Assembly: GCA_021464415.1 (NCBI GenBank)
Contig: CM038471.1
Coordinates: forward strand, 71,588,851 to 71,652,850
Source of the DNA: Lonicera japonica
Lineage: Eukaryota > Streptophyta > Magnoliopsida > Dipsacales > Caprifoliaceae
Direction of reading: 5' to 3'
Length of the DNA stretch: 64,000 nt
Below, one piece after another: positions 23,820 through 34,621 of the stretch (position 1 is the first letter of the stretch; each line of letters opens with the position of its first letter). A model generated the notes under the pieces. That model did no database searches and was not told where the DNA came from. It saw nothing but the letters and a program-made list of their open reading frames with translations. A program made the position numbers and the translations under genes.

Positions 23820-24180
23820 TTTTGATATTTTGGTACTTAATTATTTCACGAGTTAAGCCATAGTGTCATCGGCACGGATTACCCCTAGTATTATATATAA
23901 ACACCAAAAAGAAACCAATGGCAATCTGTTTTGACTTGGCCCACCCCCTGAGGCCACGCACTCATCACGTGATACCCCCGGCCCCAAATAACCCCGACCT
24001 TTTTCTATTTCGTTTTCCCAAGTGAGTACTCATCATGCCTTTTATTAAAGCTTTGACTTTTTGAAAACGCTCACGTGACCATTGCTGTCCCAAACGGACC
24101 AATACCTCCACGTTCCAACTGCTACCGTTTGTCTAATTTCTATATTTATTTACTTACTTTTCCAAGCCTTTATCTATATT
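23820..24180. promoter_or_regulatory. GC-elevated block with two G-boxes
   Basis: CACGTG occurs at 23966-23971 (inside ATCACGTGAT) and 24072-24077 (inside CTCACGTGAC) within 360 bp of unusually GC-rich sequence, followed by an AT-rich region without a gene. It could be an orphan promoter or conserved non-coding sequence. No transcript is evident downstream. Confidence 0.3.
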
Positions 24181-24745
24181 TATTCTATATATAAAAGTAT
24201 AATTGAGTTAAGTATTTTTCCTCTTTTTTATGAAGATAAATAAACTCTTTAATTTTAAACAAAATATTTTTAAATTTAAATTATACCTCCATATATTTTT
24301 ATATTAATATTAGTATTTTAAATAAATTTAAACTCTACTTTATTTGGTTAAAATAATTAAACAAATATTTTAAGCTAGATTTACATTAAATAAAATAGTA
24401 TAAGTATATAACTTTGTATATTTTTATAACAATTTTGAGTTTGTGTTGAATTGGGAGTTTTGTATAAAATTCCTATATAACTTCATAACAAACTTCCCAA
24501 AAACGAGACTATTTAATATATCATATTAAAATTACAAAAAATTTAACTTGAATTAGAATTTTGTTCCAAAATTCACCATAAAGGTATGTATATTAAAGGG
24601 TGATTTTGTTTCTATTTACCAAATCTTACAGTTAATCCACCCTTAAATTATGAAAATTTTAAATGAAGTTTCACAAAATTACCCTTTTTAAAATTGATTA
24701 GTATATCCACCAATTTTAATTAAATTATAATTGTATAACTTTAGA

Positions 24746-24829
24746 TTCCTTTTTTATTAACATTCCTAATCTAAATATAATTCCTTTTAATTAACATTCC
24801 TAATCTAAATATAATTCTTTTTAATTAAC
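24746..24829. repeat. Tandem repeat, 35 bp unit, 2.4 copies
   Basis: The unit TAACATTCCTAATCTAAATA with TTCCTTTT spacers is repeated at 24746-24780 and 24781-24814, with a partial third copy. Confidence 0.85.
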
Positions 24830-25034
24830 TTCATCTTTACATTTAAAAAAGTTTAAACGGTTTAGGGTTACTTCTGTACTTGTGTTGATCGAATAGACGC
24901 CACTCTCTCTCTCACAGACACATACGAAAACAGAGTGAAAGAATGACCAAGTATATATAGTGTGTATTATATATATATATATAAGAGGGGATGACCAACT
25001 TTTCCAGCTTACGTTGCAAATAGACCTTATCCAA

Positions 25035-25197
25035 TAATTTACAATTTTTTTTATTCATTAATCTTTTGGAACCCCCAACATTATAATTAATAATTTACAA
25101 TTTTTTTATTCATTAATCTTTCAAAACCCAACATTATAATTAATACTTTACAATTTTTTTATTCATTAATCTTTTGGAACCCCCAACATTATAATTT
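25035..25197. repeat. Three tandem copies of a 53-56 bp unit
   Basis: Units start at 25035, 25091 and 25144. Each has TTTACAATTTTTTT, ATTCATTAATCTTT and CCAACATTATAAT. The middle copy differs (CAAAACC in place of GGAACCCC). Confidence 0.9.
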
Positions 25198-25788
25198 ATA
25201 ATATAATTATTTAGTCTGAAAGTTAGACATGATATAAAAAACTTGGTATATTTTAAATTTTTAATTTTTCGTATTGTGAGTTAGACTTACATAATACAAA
25301 AACCAAATTAGTTCAAAATTTTTGAAATTGTTGGTGTGGGTTTCTAAGGTTGGAATACAAATTTAGTAATTTAAAGAATATGAAACTAATCTAGGGTTTG
25401 TGATAGGATGAAGAAGAAGAAGAAGAAGAGACGGTAGGGAAAGAGGGAAGAAGAAGGCTGGGGAAAGAGTGATAGTGGGAAGAAGAAGAAGAAGAGACAT
25501 TGGGAGAATCGTTAAAATTATAAGAGGAAAGGGGTTAAATTTTGTTTTTGTTATTTTACTGCAAAGTTAATTAAAATTTACCCATCTAAATTTTTAAAGT
25601 GGTTATACTTATTAATTTGGTAGATATTTCCATATTAAATTATTATTTAAAATAATATTTATAAAATTAAATTTATAATATTTTTTTGTCAGTTTATCCA
25701 CGATCGCGGATTAACTTAATATGTAATGCGGATTAACTTAACAGTGTGGATTAACTGCAAGATTTGGCGGATAAATATAAAATCACCC

Positions 25789-27630
25789 ATATTAAAATGT
25801 ATGTATATTAAACTTTATTTTGCTTGATTGCTTTTAACATTATAATAAATCAAATTTATATATTTTAAAACTTATTTGTTTATTTATAATTATGTTTAAT
25901 ATTTAAATAAAAAAATATGAATATATTGTAACTGTGGATCGATAAAACATTCATGTTAAATTTGTTTTTCTACCATTTTAATATTTTAGGTGTTATATAA
26001 TATATTATGTGTACGAGTGTTATATAATTATTTGGTATTGTGGTAAAACGTTTATGTTAAACATTATCTATATAATATATTATTTATATAAGTGTTATAT
26101 TATTGTTTAGTATTGTGCATAATAATTCACATACATTTAATATAATTAGTTATCTACCAATTCTAATAACTTAGTGAAAATATAGTACTCTCTTACATAT
26201 ATTATTAAGAGTTTGCTTAGCCATTTAAATATTAAAAAAAATCAAGGCGACAATTTTTTTCGTGTATGTAGAACGTTTTTTATAGTTGACTGATTATATG
26301 ATTTTCTTATAACTATTAATTAAATTTTTACACTTTATGCTAAATTTTGTTTATATGTTATTATTTTTAGTTTATACTAATTATTCAATTCTTAATATAT
26401 ATACGCATTCATTAAAAAACTTATTAACCTTTGTCAAGTATTAAAATCACGTGTATAAAAACTAGTTATTTAAAAAATAAAACATAAATTTTTTATTGGG
26501 TCAACACAAATTTAGAACAAAATGTGTCATTTATGTATAATTAGAACTATAATTTATATAAAGTTTACTTATGGTGGACAAAGATCACCGACCAATATAT
26601 TTTTTGACACGTCGACATTTTTCCAAAAAGTGAATCCGTAAAAGTAATCAAATTATGCAATAAATAATTCATACCAGCCATTAGAGAAGACGAAGGTGGA
26701 AAACGAAATATTGATTGTCAGCATAAAAACAACACTAGTTAACACTGGGTTGTTCCACCTAATTTCCAAGGTCTCGTAAACAAAATTTTACCCATTTTTT
26801 ACATTAAAAATGTTATAATTTAAAATTCAAAATTTAATAAAAAAATAATATTTAAAATTTACTAATCAAGATCAATTAAACAAGATCCATTATGACTATA
26901 GAATTATGTAAAAAAAATACCCATAATTTTTTTCACATTAAAAATGCCATAATACAACCAATATTTTTCGGATAAAAAATTAAGGCAATCAAACACATTT
27001 AATTGACATTTTTCATTCAACTTAATTCTAGGCAATTCAATTGCCTGGAACTTATTTTCTTTTCATGCTTGTAATCAAATGCACCCTTAATGAAAAATGA
27101 CTTATGAAATAATTTTATGTATAATTTTTTTGCAATTTTTACTTGTGTTAAAACTATCACTTTCAAAATATTACTTAAAATTTGAAAAGTCACAATACGA
27201 TGCAGTTATATATGTACAATACACCAGTGGTGCAGGAAAAAAAATTATACAGCGAACATATTGACTTAGACAAAAAAAAAATCTACAGCAAAGCATTTAA
27301 TAAAATATCTTTAGTGTGTATAAAGCCTCCTAAATTTATATAAGCATCTCTAAAAATAATTGTAAACTTTAAGGCCAATTATAATCATGGTTCTCTGTAA
27401 ATTTATTTATATCCTCTATATCAGGTATTTTAAAGTGTTCTCAAGATATGCTACAATATAAATATATTAATAAAAAAAAATTCATATTATTTCTCCAGTG
27501 ATTCAATTCTATATTTGACCTTAACTTGCGTTGTTGTTATCCTATTTTAAAAATATAAAAGACTGGACGAATAAAGTTTTGTAGCTTTTTAATTCTTATT
27601 ATGAGGATAAAAAGTTTCTACAATCAATAA
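25789..27630. other. AT-rich intergenic stretch, no gene seen
   Basis: Very AT-rich, with no recognisable coding sequence. Holds one dispersed repeat (26805-26915) that recurs at 53402-53520. Confidence 0.6.
26805..26915. repeat. Dispersed repeat shared with 53402-53520
   Basis: Shares the sequence order TTTACTAATCAAGATCAATT, AAACAAGATCCATTATGA and TGTAAAAAAA with ACTTACTAATTAAGATCAAT and AAATAAGATTTATTGTGA in the second copy, in the same orientation. Type unknown. Confidence 0.55.
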
Positions 27631-27985
27631 TGTTAGATTTTGGAGCATCCATTCCAAAACTAATTGGTAATGGATGGAGTAACTCCTAAATTTTATATAT
27701 TGCTTTGTGATGATCCGCTCTTCCGATGTGTTATTAATAATCTAAACACGTACGCCTCCTGATTTGGTGATGTGGAGCCCGTCCGTATGGCTTAAGATGA
27801 ACACGGCTATTTCTGAACTGCAAAGTCAATCTTGATGAAACAACAGGGATTTATTGCTCTGAAACCATGTTGGATTTTGGAGCATCCATCCCAAAATCAA
27901 TTGATAATTGATGGAGTAACCCCTGTATCTTATATATTGCTTTGTGATGATCCACTCTCTCGATGTGAAATTGATAGTCTCAACA
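27631..27985 (-). mobile_element. TRIM retrotransposon, 355 bp
   Basis: Two 118 bp direct repeats (27631-27748 and 27868-27985) start TGTTAG or TGTTGG and end AAACA or CAACA, with 119 bp between them. Immediately before the second repeat, 27856-27867 reads GCTCTGAAACCA, the reverse complement of a tRNA-Met primer binding site (one base off TGGTATCAGAGC). This sets the orientation as minus. A purine-rich tract (AGGAGGCG on the minus strand) lies next to the other repeat. Flanking AATAA and AATTA may be a 5 bp target duplication with one change. No coding capacity, as expected for a terminal-repeat retrotransposon in miniature. Confidence 0.85.
27856..27867 (-). other. tRNA-Met primer binding site of the TRIM
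   Basis: On the minus strand TGGTTTCAGAGC begins directly after the LTR end CCAACA. It differs at one position from the common plant initiator-Met site. Confidence 0.8.
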
Positions 27986-29474
27986 AATTATAGTTAGAAT
28001 AATAGTGATAATATATATATACACGTGGCTCATCCGAAATTTATGAATAAATGCATATAAAACTTATTGTGGATAAGTTTTGAAAAAATTAAGATCTAAC
28101 TCTTGTTCTTGAACATTTTTTTTATACAACTCTTGTTATTATATTCTTGTTCTGTTTCTTTTTTATTTATTAGTTTAACTTGTGGTTGTTACTTTTTAAA
28201 TAATGGATTGTCGTAAGTTTGGCGTATGTTGTTTCTGGATCATTTGTACATTATTTGTTAATTAAAATTTTTTAGCCACAACAACTATATATGTCATAAA
28301 TGAATTGAGATTTCTTTATTCTAAGTACTCTAATTGTGATAAAGAGAAATCACATGTACTCAAGTACTATATATCTATTTTTTTTGCTAGAGACATATAC
28401 CATACTTGAGGAATTGTAATTAAAAAAAAAATAGTGACCCGAACTGTAATTAAAAACAAATAGTGAACCGTATCCAAAAATTTCCTTTAAGAAAGATCGG
28501 ATGTTAAAAAATCTAAAAACATTTACCATTTTACAAGGAATTTATATTATTAGTAATAATCGAGATATCCTAATAGACTTAACATTAAACTTGTCGATTG
28601 ATTGGATTTGTACTCGAATCTGATTTGAACCTAGACCGTTTGTCAAATATGAATTGAGATTTCCGGTATGTATATCCAAATTTAATTTGAACTTGTTAGG
28701 CTTTTTGATTAATAAATCATATTTTGATATATGTTTATCTGATCCCTTTACAATCCAATTTGATTGAAGACACAAATATATCTTTAAATTTATCATTATT
28801 TATATTTACCACAATATTATTATACTTATAAAAAACAACTATAACTTAAAAATCATTAAATAAGTTTTTTTTTAAAAAGAAAAAGAAGAAGAAATTTTAC
28901 TAATATTAGGCTTAACTTTTAAATTAGTTTAATTATTTCATATACATTTACAAGCTAATTATAAATTAAAATTTACATCCAATCCGAACAAATTTAGATG
29001 TAGATAAATGTTTTGGTAATTTGTTACCCAATCCGACTTGGATCCAATCTAAAACTTTTTAAATTTAGATTTAGATTCATCTTATTATGATACAAATTTG
29101 ATACATTGATAACTAGGCTTACTTAACATATATAATATATATGCGACTTGGATCCCCTCGATTATTCTTTATGTCCAAGTTTGTCTATGGGAGTCTAGAT
29201 TACAATTTGAATGGCTGGATTTTTTCACAAAATTTGTTGAAATGATATTTGAAATGTATAGATCAATTTTACAAAAAATTATTAAAAATTTAAAACTGAA
29301 AATGGGTAAAATGAGTACTTAAAATTTTAACGTACGAAAATAAACATATATATCAATTTTTTACTACACATAATTTAAATTTTTTAATAAAATTTTGTAA
29401 TTATCTAAATAATATTTTATAAAAAAATTAATTAATTAATTCAAAACGAATTTCGATAAAAGGAGGAGACTTAA
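27986..29474. other. AT-rich intergenic stretch, no gene seen
   Basis: Contains a short direct repeat (CTGTAATTAAAAA and AATAGTGA, 28430-28470) and recurring ATCCGA/GGATTTG-type words at 28560-28720 and 28975-29060. An 84-codon minus-strand frame (28542-28796) falls in these words and shows no family match. Confidence 0.5.
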
Positions 29475-29792
29475 GATCTCGTTTTGTTCACGAATTTTAG
29501 TACTCGAAAAAAGAAAGTCATTTCTTTCATTTGTTTGGTAAACACAAACTCTGAAAACACTTTCTTGAAAGTGAAAAAAGTAGGGAGTAAAATCATTTTC
29601 ATTAAAACACATGTGATTTATTTTTTCATGTCATTTTTAAGCATTTATAACAAAAATTTTAGATAATAATACCCTTACTTAAATATTTTTTATGTTTTAC
29701 TAAATAAAAAAAAATTGACAAAAAAATTTATTTTCTACTTCGATAAAAAAAAATAAAAAAATTAAATTACATTTCGTAAATGAAAGGAGGCC
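29475..29792. mobile_element. MITE family A, copy 2
   Basis: Left end GATCTCGTTTTGTTCACGAA; right end TTTCGTAAATGAAAGGAGGCC. Shares AACACTTTCTTGAAAG, AGTAAAATCATTTTC and ACCCTTACTTAAATATTTTT with copies 1 and 3 in the same order. Non-coding, about 318 bp. Confidence 0.75.
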
Positions 29793-30493
29793 AAAATCCC
29801 AATATATGTCCTGTCCTGCATGCCGCTCGATGAGGAGCGGAATTTGGATGAGGAGCCTTTATGAATCAGCCCGTGCAAGTCCAATCACGCATGATGACTG
29901 ACATCACACGTTAATAATTCTCCCACAATTACCCCTCTAATTAGGTCTCAATCTAGGGGTAATAGTGTCAATCTAATCTGTTATCTTTTGTACGCTAAAC
30001 TCCGTCAAGATTCGTCAGAGATCCCCTTAGATTTTGTCTTTAATTCGGTCCTACTACTATTTTATAAGTTATGACCACGCACCACTTGGAACGTGGCCTA
30101 TTGTTCAAGTGTTTGATTGGAACGTGGAAATCACGCAAGTGGGTAGGGGGGGATAGGGTTATCATGTGATTATAAGATTTTATTTTGTTTTTGTGGATTT
30201 TGTAGGCTAATATTAGTAGGGCGTAATTTATAGGGCACAATGATGTGACCATCAATTGATATTTGTCCATCTTCTAGTCTACTGATAGAGATGCAATGCA
30301 ATGACCCAAATATAGACTTCTCCTCTTGTTCGACTTCCCGTGCCATCACTAAAATAATATAAATCATTTTTCTTTTTCGTTTTTTTTGTTATCGAATATT
30401 ATATTATCATGCAACTCCACTAATATCGTTTGTAATGTTTCAAGTACTCTCGCATACATTACATTGTTGGAGAGCTTCCAATATTTATTTTTT
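29793..30493. other. Spacer between MITE copies, no gene seen
   Basis: Slightly more GC than its surroundings (29800-30120), with a small hairpin CCGCTC-GATGAG-GAGCGG at 29823-29840. Short overlapping minus-strand frames (30040-30367) are not convincing. Confidence 0.5.
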
Positions 30494-30805
30494 GTCTCAT
30501 TTGATTTGCGAATTTGAAAAATAAAAAAAAAATTTATTTTTGGTTTAAGAAGCACAAATTTCAAAAATATTTTTTTTGAAAGAGAAAAAAATAGGAGTAA
30601 AATCATTTTTCTCAAAATCCTTGAGATTGATTTTTTGTTATGATTTTCTAACATTTATTACAAAAAATTTGAACAATAGTATCGTTACGTAAATGTTTTC
30701 TATACTTTATCAAATAAAATAATAAAAAACTTACATAAACTTTAGTTTTTCATCCTATAAAGAATATAAAAAAATTAATTTTACTTTCGTGAATAAAACG
30801 ACGAC
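30494..30805. mobile_element. MITE family A, copy 3
   Basis: Left end GTCTCATTTGATTTGCGAAT; right end TTTCGTGAATAAAACGACGAC. Internal landmarks AGGAGTAAAATCATTTTT and CATTTATTACAAAAAATTTG match copies 1 and 2. About 312 bp. Confidence 0.75.
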
Positions 30806-31261
30806 TATGAGTAAAATATAATTTTATATCAATGCATGTGAGTCTATTCAGTAAGCCCCCCAGTCTAGCATTGGAATGAGACAACATTAACAAAAATTAC
30901 AAGTGAATGATTGACTAGGGATGTTTTTGATTTTGATGGTGGGAAAATTTGAAAGACTTATATTCAGTTTTGGTTTTACATTATGTTAGTTCAAGATTTA
31001 AACTAAAATTTCCGATTCGATTTCGGTTGAAATAATCAATTTAAAATGTATGCAGAGCGGGGTTAAATAATCCACACTTCAAAGCATTCAACTTTCAAAT
31101 GATAAAATACAAAATAACATGCAAAGTGGATATAATAATATACACGAGCTTTAAAATAATAAGCACATAGGAACATTTTTTGCTCTTTCGAACTCGGTAT
31201 TAATTAAGAATAAACAATAGAGTGAGATTAAACATTGAAGCTTTTGCTTTTATCTCTTTTA

Positions 31262-31884
31262 AGTAAATTAAATCAAAAGCCTTTAACTTATACACTAAAA
31301 GTTTTTATTGAGTCATTAAATTTAATTTTGAGAAAATTGAGCCTTTACTATCTAATTTGAACACTACAAAATATTTTTGTTTACTCAGTAAAATATTTCA
31401 TATCTTCTTCTCCATTAAGTAATTACTTTGTGTTTATTTTTATAAAAACCCTACTTTCTAAGTTCATGGTCATCTTTAAAAATAAAGATACGAAGATGTT
31501 TATGCAAGTGTATACACGCAAATTTTGGCGCCATAATTGACTTTATAATTGATTTCATGAAACTTCCATCTCACTATATTAGTTCAGTACACATAAACAT
31601 ATATATATATATATATATACACGCGCGTATATTTGGTATCACAATTGGACGTAGATTGAAGGGAGAGTGGATATATTGTTTTGGTGAATGGATGAAAATA
31701 TCCTTGACTGAAGTGCATGCGACCAACAGGTGACCAATTTTGTTAAGGGGATGACGGCTAGATATGATATAAGGGATTATGGTGTTTAAATTTGATGGTT
31801 TAATAGCTCAATTGACTCAAAATTAAGTTTAAGGGTTCAACTGAAACACGGTGTATAGTTTAAAGGTTTTTGGTATCATTTACT
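31262..31884. mobile_element. TIR element with about 100 bp inverted ends
   Basis: Left arm AGTAAATTAAATCAAAAGCC, TTTAACTTATACAC, TTAATTTTGAG. Right arm read in reverse: AGTAAATGATACCAAAAACC, TTTAAACTATACACC, TTAATTTTGAGTC. Non-coding. It contains an (AT)n run at 31599-31620 followed by ACACGCGCG. Confidence 0.6.
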
Positions 31885-31960
31885 CATGTATTTTTAACAG
31901 TTTTTCAACAACCAACCATAGCACATATCTATTCAGGAAGCTTAGATAACATAACATAAA

Positions 31961-32018
31961 TGCGTGTGCATGTGTGCGTGCGCGCGCGCGCACACACACA
32001 CATATATATATATATATT
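31961..32018. repeat. Compound alternating purine-pyrimidine repeat
   Basis: The run goes TG, then CG (CGCGCGCGCGCG), then CA, then TA without interruption. The TG/CG/CA part is nearly its own inverted repeat. Such tracts can adopt Z-DNA or cruciform structure. Confidence 0.9.
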
Positions 32019-32429
32019 AATAAAAACAAAATGATGATTTGGTTTGGTTCTACAAGAGTATAATCCAAACATATGAAAAATTTCAGGTGTGGACCAGTCC
32101 GTACGGCCTGATCTCTTTTATGATGGTTTTGCATCATAAAAAATTTTCCAAATATTTTTATGATAGAAAATCATTGTAAAATGACCAATCCGTAAAGATT
32201 GATTCGTACCAGAAACTGACCTCCCAAACATAACCTATTTAGTTTTAGTTTGGTATTTTTTATGATTTTGTTATTAACAAATCAATTCAAATTGGTTCAA
32301 CTTGGTCGATTAATCGATTTTCTAATTCGTCACAACAAGTCAACATCTTAAAAGCAAGATATGCTATTCATAATAAATGTCAAAAATAATTCAAGCTATA
32401 TAGCGTTTTACTTATTTAAAACATATAAC

Positions 32430-33026
32430 TAGGGGTGTTGTCAGAAATTCGAAAATCGAATGAACGAACCGAACCGATCCGTTGTGATCCGAAATTTCCC
32501 GAACCGAAAAAAAAACAGAAATCGAAATAAAAAACCAAAACCGAAACAGAATGATTTGGGTCGGTATGGGTTGGGGATTTAGGGTCCCCAAATTGGACCG
32601 AAAAAATTGAATCTTTTAAAAAAATATTTACTAATTTAATGTAATTACTTAAGTTGTCTTACAATACTTAAAAAAAAAAGGAAACTTTCTTACAATATTT
32701 ACATTATATAAATGACCCAACCCTATGGATTATGTACATTTACAAATAATTACTTAAGCTAATTATTAAAATAAACACATTATATAATTTTTTTGTAGTG
32801 CCTTTTGAGTGAATTTATATTTTTAGTGCAATTTTAAAATAAAGTTTTAACAATATAAAAAAAAACCGAATGAGACCGAACCGGATCGAAACCGAATAAT
32901 TTGGGGAGGGTTTGGGTTTCATAGGTACAAAAATCGAAACCGAACTAAACTGAAACCGAACTATAAAATTTGGGAAGGATTTGGGCTATCCTAGTTTCTA
33001 CTCCGACCGAAACCGAAAACACCCGT
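32430..33026. mobile_element. hAT- or MULE-like MITE with perfect 9 bp target duplication
   Basis: ACATATAAC occurs exactly at both sides (32421-32429 and 33027-33035). Left end TAGGGGTGTTGTC; right end GAAAACACCCGT. Both subterminal regions are packed with AACCGAA and CGAAACCGAA words (more than ten in total) in the same orientation. Such dense subterminal motifs often serve as transposase binding sites. The interior is AT-rich and non-coding. Confidence 0.75.
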
Positions 33027-33135
33027 ACATATAACCCTATAACAATAAAATAATTGTGATAATTGTTAGTCATCAAAAGAAAAATTCAATAATGAAAATA
33101 GAAGATAGTATATTGATTAAATGAAACTATAAGAT

Positions 33136-33231
33136 AATCATTTAAATATAGGTCCACATAATTTGTTGTCAATTAATATAAGTTAATCACTGAAATTTAA
33201 AACCACATAACTTGTTGTCAATCAAAATAAG
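33136..33231. repeat. Tandem duplication, 49 bp period
   Basis: Both units read AATCA, TAAA, CCACATAA, TTGTTGTCAAT, ATAAG; first unit from 33136, second from 33185. Confidence 0.75.
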
Positions 33232-33371
33232 GGACAACAATTTTAATTATGGATCGAAAAAATAAATAAATTCTTTGTAAATTAGAAGATTATTAAATTT
33301 CCAATTTATTAATAAATTAATAAAATACTAATTTGATTACTTACATTGGAAATGCTCTTGACGTCTTATTA

Positions 33372-34618
33372 TAGCATCTCTATTGGGTAGGGTAAATTGA
33401 TAAATTTACCCTACCCCCTTCACAGCGGAGAGAAATGTAGGCTAAAATTTTGTAAAGTAGGGTAGAGAACGAGTAAATTTACCCTCTCACTAAATTTTAG
33501 TCATACGTGTGCCAATTTCGTAGGACTCATATGAATCAGCCACCTTCGCATGAAGTCAAATGGTGTGGAAAAAAAAAACAATATATGGTCATACGATTAT
33601 GGCAAGATTGTATGAGCTCATACAATTGAGCCACATTCGTATGGCATTTTTGGATTAATTTTTTTTTTCACACCAACTATACGAATAAGCTTTCAATCGT
33701 ATAATTAAATTTTTACCCTATCCACTGTGCACTGCTTTAAAAAGTAACTATGTAAATGTTAAATTTAGCCTAATTTTTAACCATTGTTGGAGCAAGTGTG
33801 TATTTGAGAAAAAAACTTATACAAGGCAAGTTTGGTGTTTTCCCAAGTCCCACATAGGAGAAAGAAAAAACCTTTCATGGGTTTTTATATGGAAAAATTT
33901 GCTTAAGGGCTTGAACCCTTTGGGCATTAGAATTTTGTGATATTGGGTGAGGACTTGGATGAGTGTGGTTTACCACACACGCGCGCCGACCGACTGACCC
34001 GGTCTGGGCCGAGCTCGGGCGTTGGGCTTGTCTTATGCAATGTATAAATTTTTTATACAAAATAGTTTTAGAAAAAAATTATTTGTTAAATAAAATTTAT
34101 TTGTTAAATTTCAAAAGTGGTCAAACTACTTTCAAACGGCTCCCAATTTTCTCTCCACGTCTTCGTGTATTTTTCCAACGAAATGGATTTTTTAATTATT
34201 ATCCTACTGTTTTAATTTTTTCTAAAATACATATAAACGAAATTTTTTTTCCGATTAAGATCATCGTCTTCAACGCAAAACCGAAAATATTCTAAAGAAC
34301 CCTAAATTTTTTTTTTGCCTCCGGCAAGAAATTTTTTTGCCTCCGACGGTAAATAATTTACCGATTCCGAACATATATTTGAGAGTATTGTCAAACGATC
34401 AGCGGTGGTGAACGTCGATTGTACAGGAGAGTATCTGGGCTATTTCATCTTGGGAACGTGAGTGACGATTACTGAACTGCTAGCACAATTCCGGGCAGAG
34501 CCGCAAAACGTCTTAAAGAGAATGACCTAGTCCGCGACTCAACTCGATGTACTATCTTTCTTTAATTAATTTATGTTTGTGCAGTTCATATTTTTCAATA
34601 ATCATGCTGTGGATGCTC
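33372..34618. mobile_element. Tourist-like MITE, second copy, split by a solo LTR
   Basis: Left terminus TAGCATCTCTATTGGG follows TTA (33369-33371). The matching right terminus GCTGTGGATGCTC is followed by TTA at 34619-34621, 1.2 kb away. The intervening 33785-34600 is an LTR. Without it the MITE is about 430 bp and has the same core as 18223-18532 (CACAGCGGAGAG here, CCGCTGTGAAGAG there), plus internal inverted repeats around CATACGATT and CGTATG words. Confidence 0.7.
33785..34600 (+). mobile_element. Solo copia-type LTR, 816 bp
   Basis: Starts TGTTGGAGCAAGTGTG and has a TATA-like TTTTATATGG at 33882. Its 3' part (GTGACGATTACTGAACTGC, AACGTCTTAAAGAG, GTCCGCGACTCAACTCGATG) matches copia LTR ends I recall from other eudicots. 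It ends TTTTTCAATA, readable as CAACA with one C-to-T change. Flanks ACCAT (33780-33784) and ATCAT (34601-34605) look like a 5 bp target duplication with one change. No internal domain or second LTR is present, so it is a solo LTR. Confidence 0.7.
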
Positions 34619-34621
34619 TTA

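Larger units (their letters stand above)
24598..25788. mobile_element. 1191 bp TIR element with perfect 8 bp target duplication
   Basis: The left end GGGTGATTTTG with CCAAATCTTACAGTTAATCC is mirrored by the right end (GGATTAACTGCAAGATTTGG, then AAAATCACCC). The terminal inverted repeat is about 50 bp. ATATTAAA abuts both ends exactly (24590-24597 and 25789-25796). Near the right end GCGGATTAACTTA-like words occur three times as subterminal repeats. The interior is non-coding and holds two sets of tandem repeats and two GAAGAA-rich tracts. An 8 bp duplication suits hAT or Mutator; long termini favour a Mutator-like non-autonomous element. Confidence 0.85.

Noticed and set aside
24746..25197. 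CRISPR-like array from regularly spaced repeats
   Set aside because: Direct tandem repeats without unique spacers, inside a plant transposon.
27631..27985. TRIM as a Cassandra element
   Set aside because: LTRs are only 118 bp and no 5S rRNA-like promoter boxes were seen in them.
28542..28796. 84-codon minus-strand frame
   Set aside because: Made of recurring AT-rich repeat words, with no conserved domain and no promoter context.
33875..34295. Frames of 61 and 110 codons on opposite strands
   Set aside because: Both fall inside the solo LTR and mirror its GC-rich segment.
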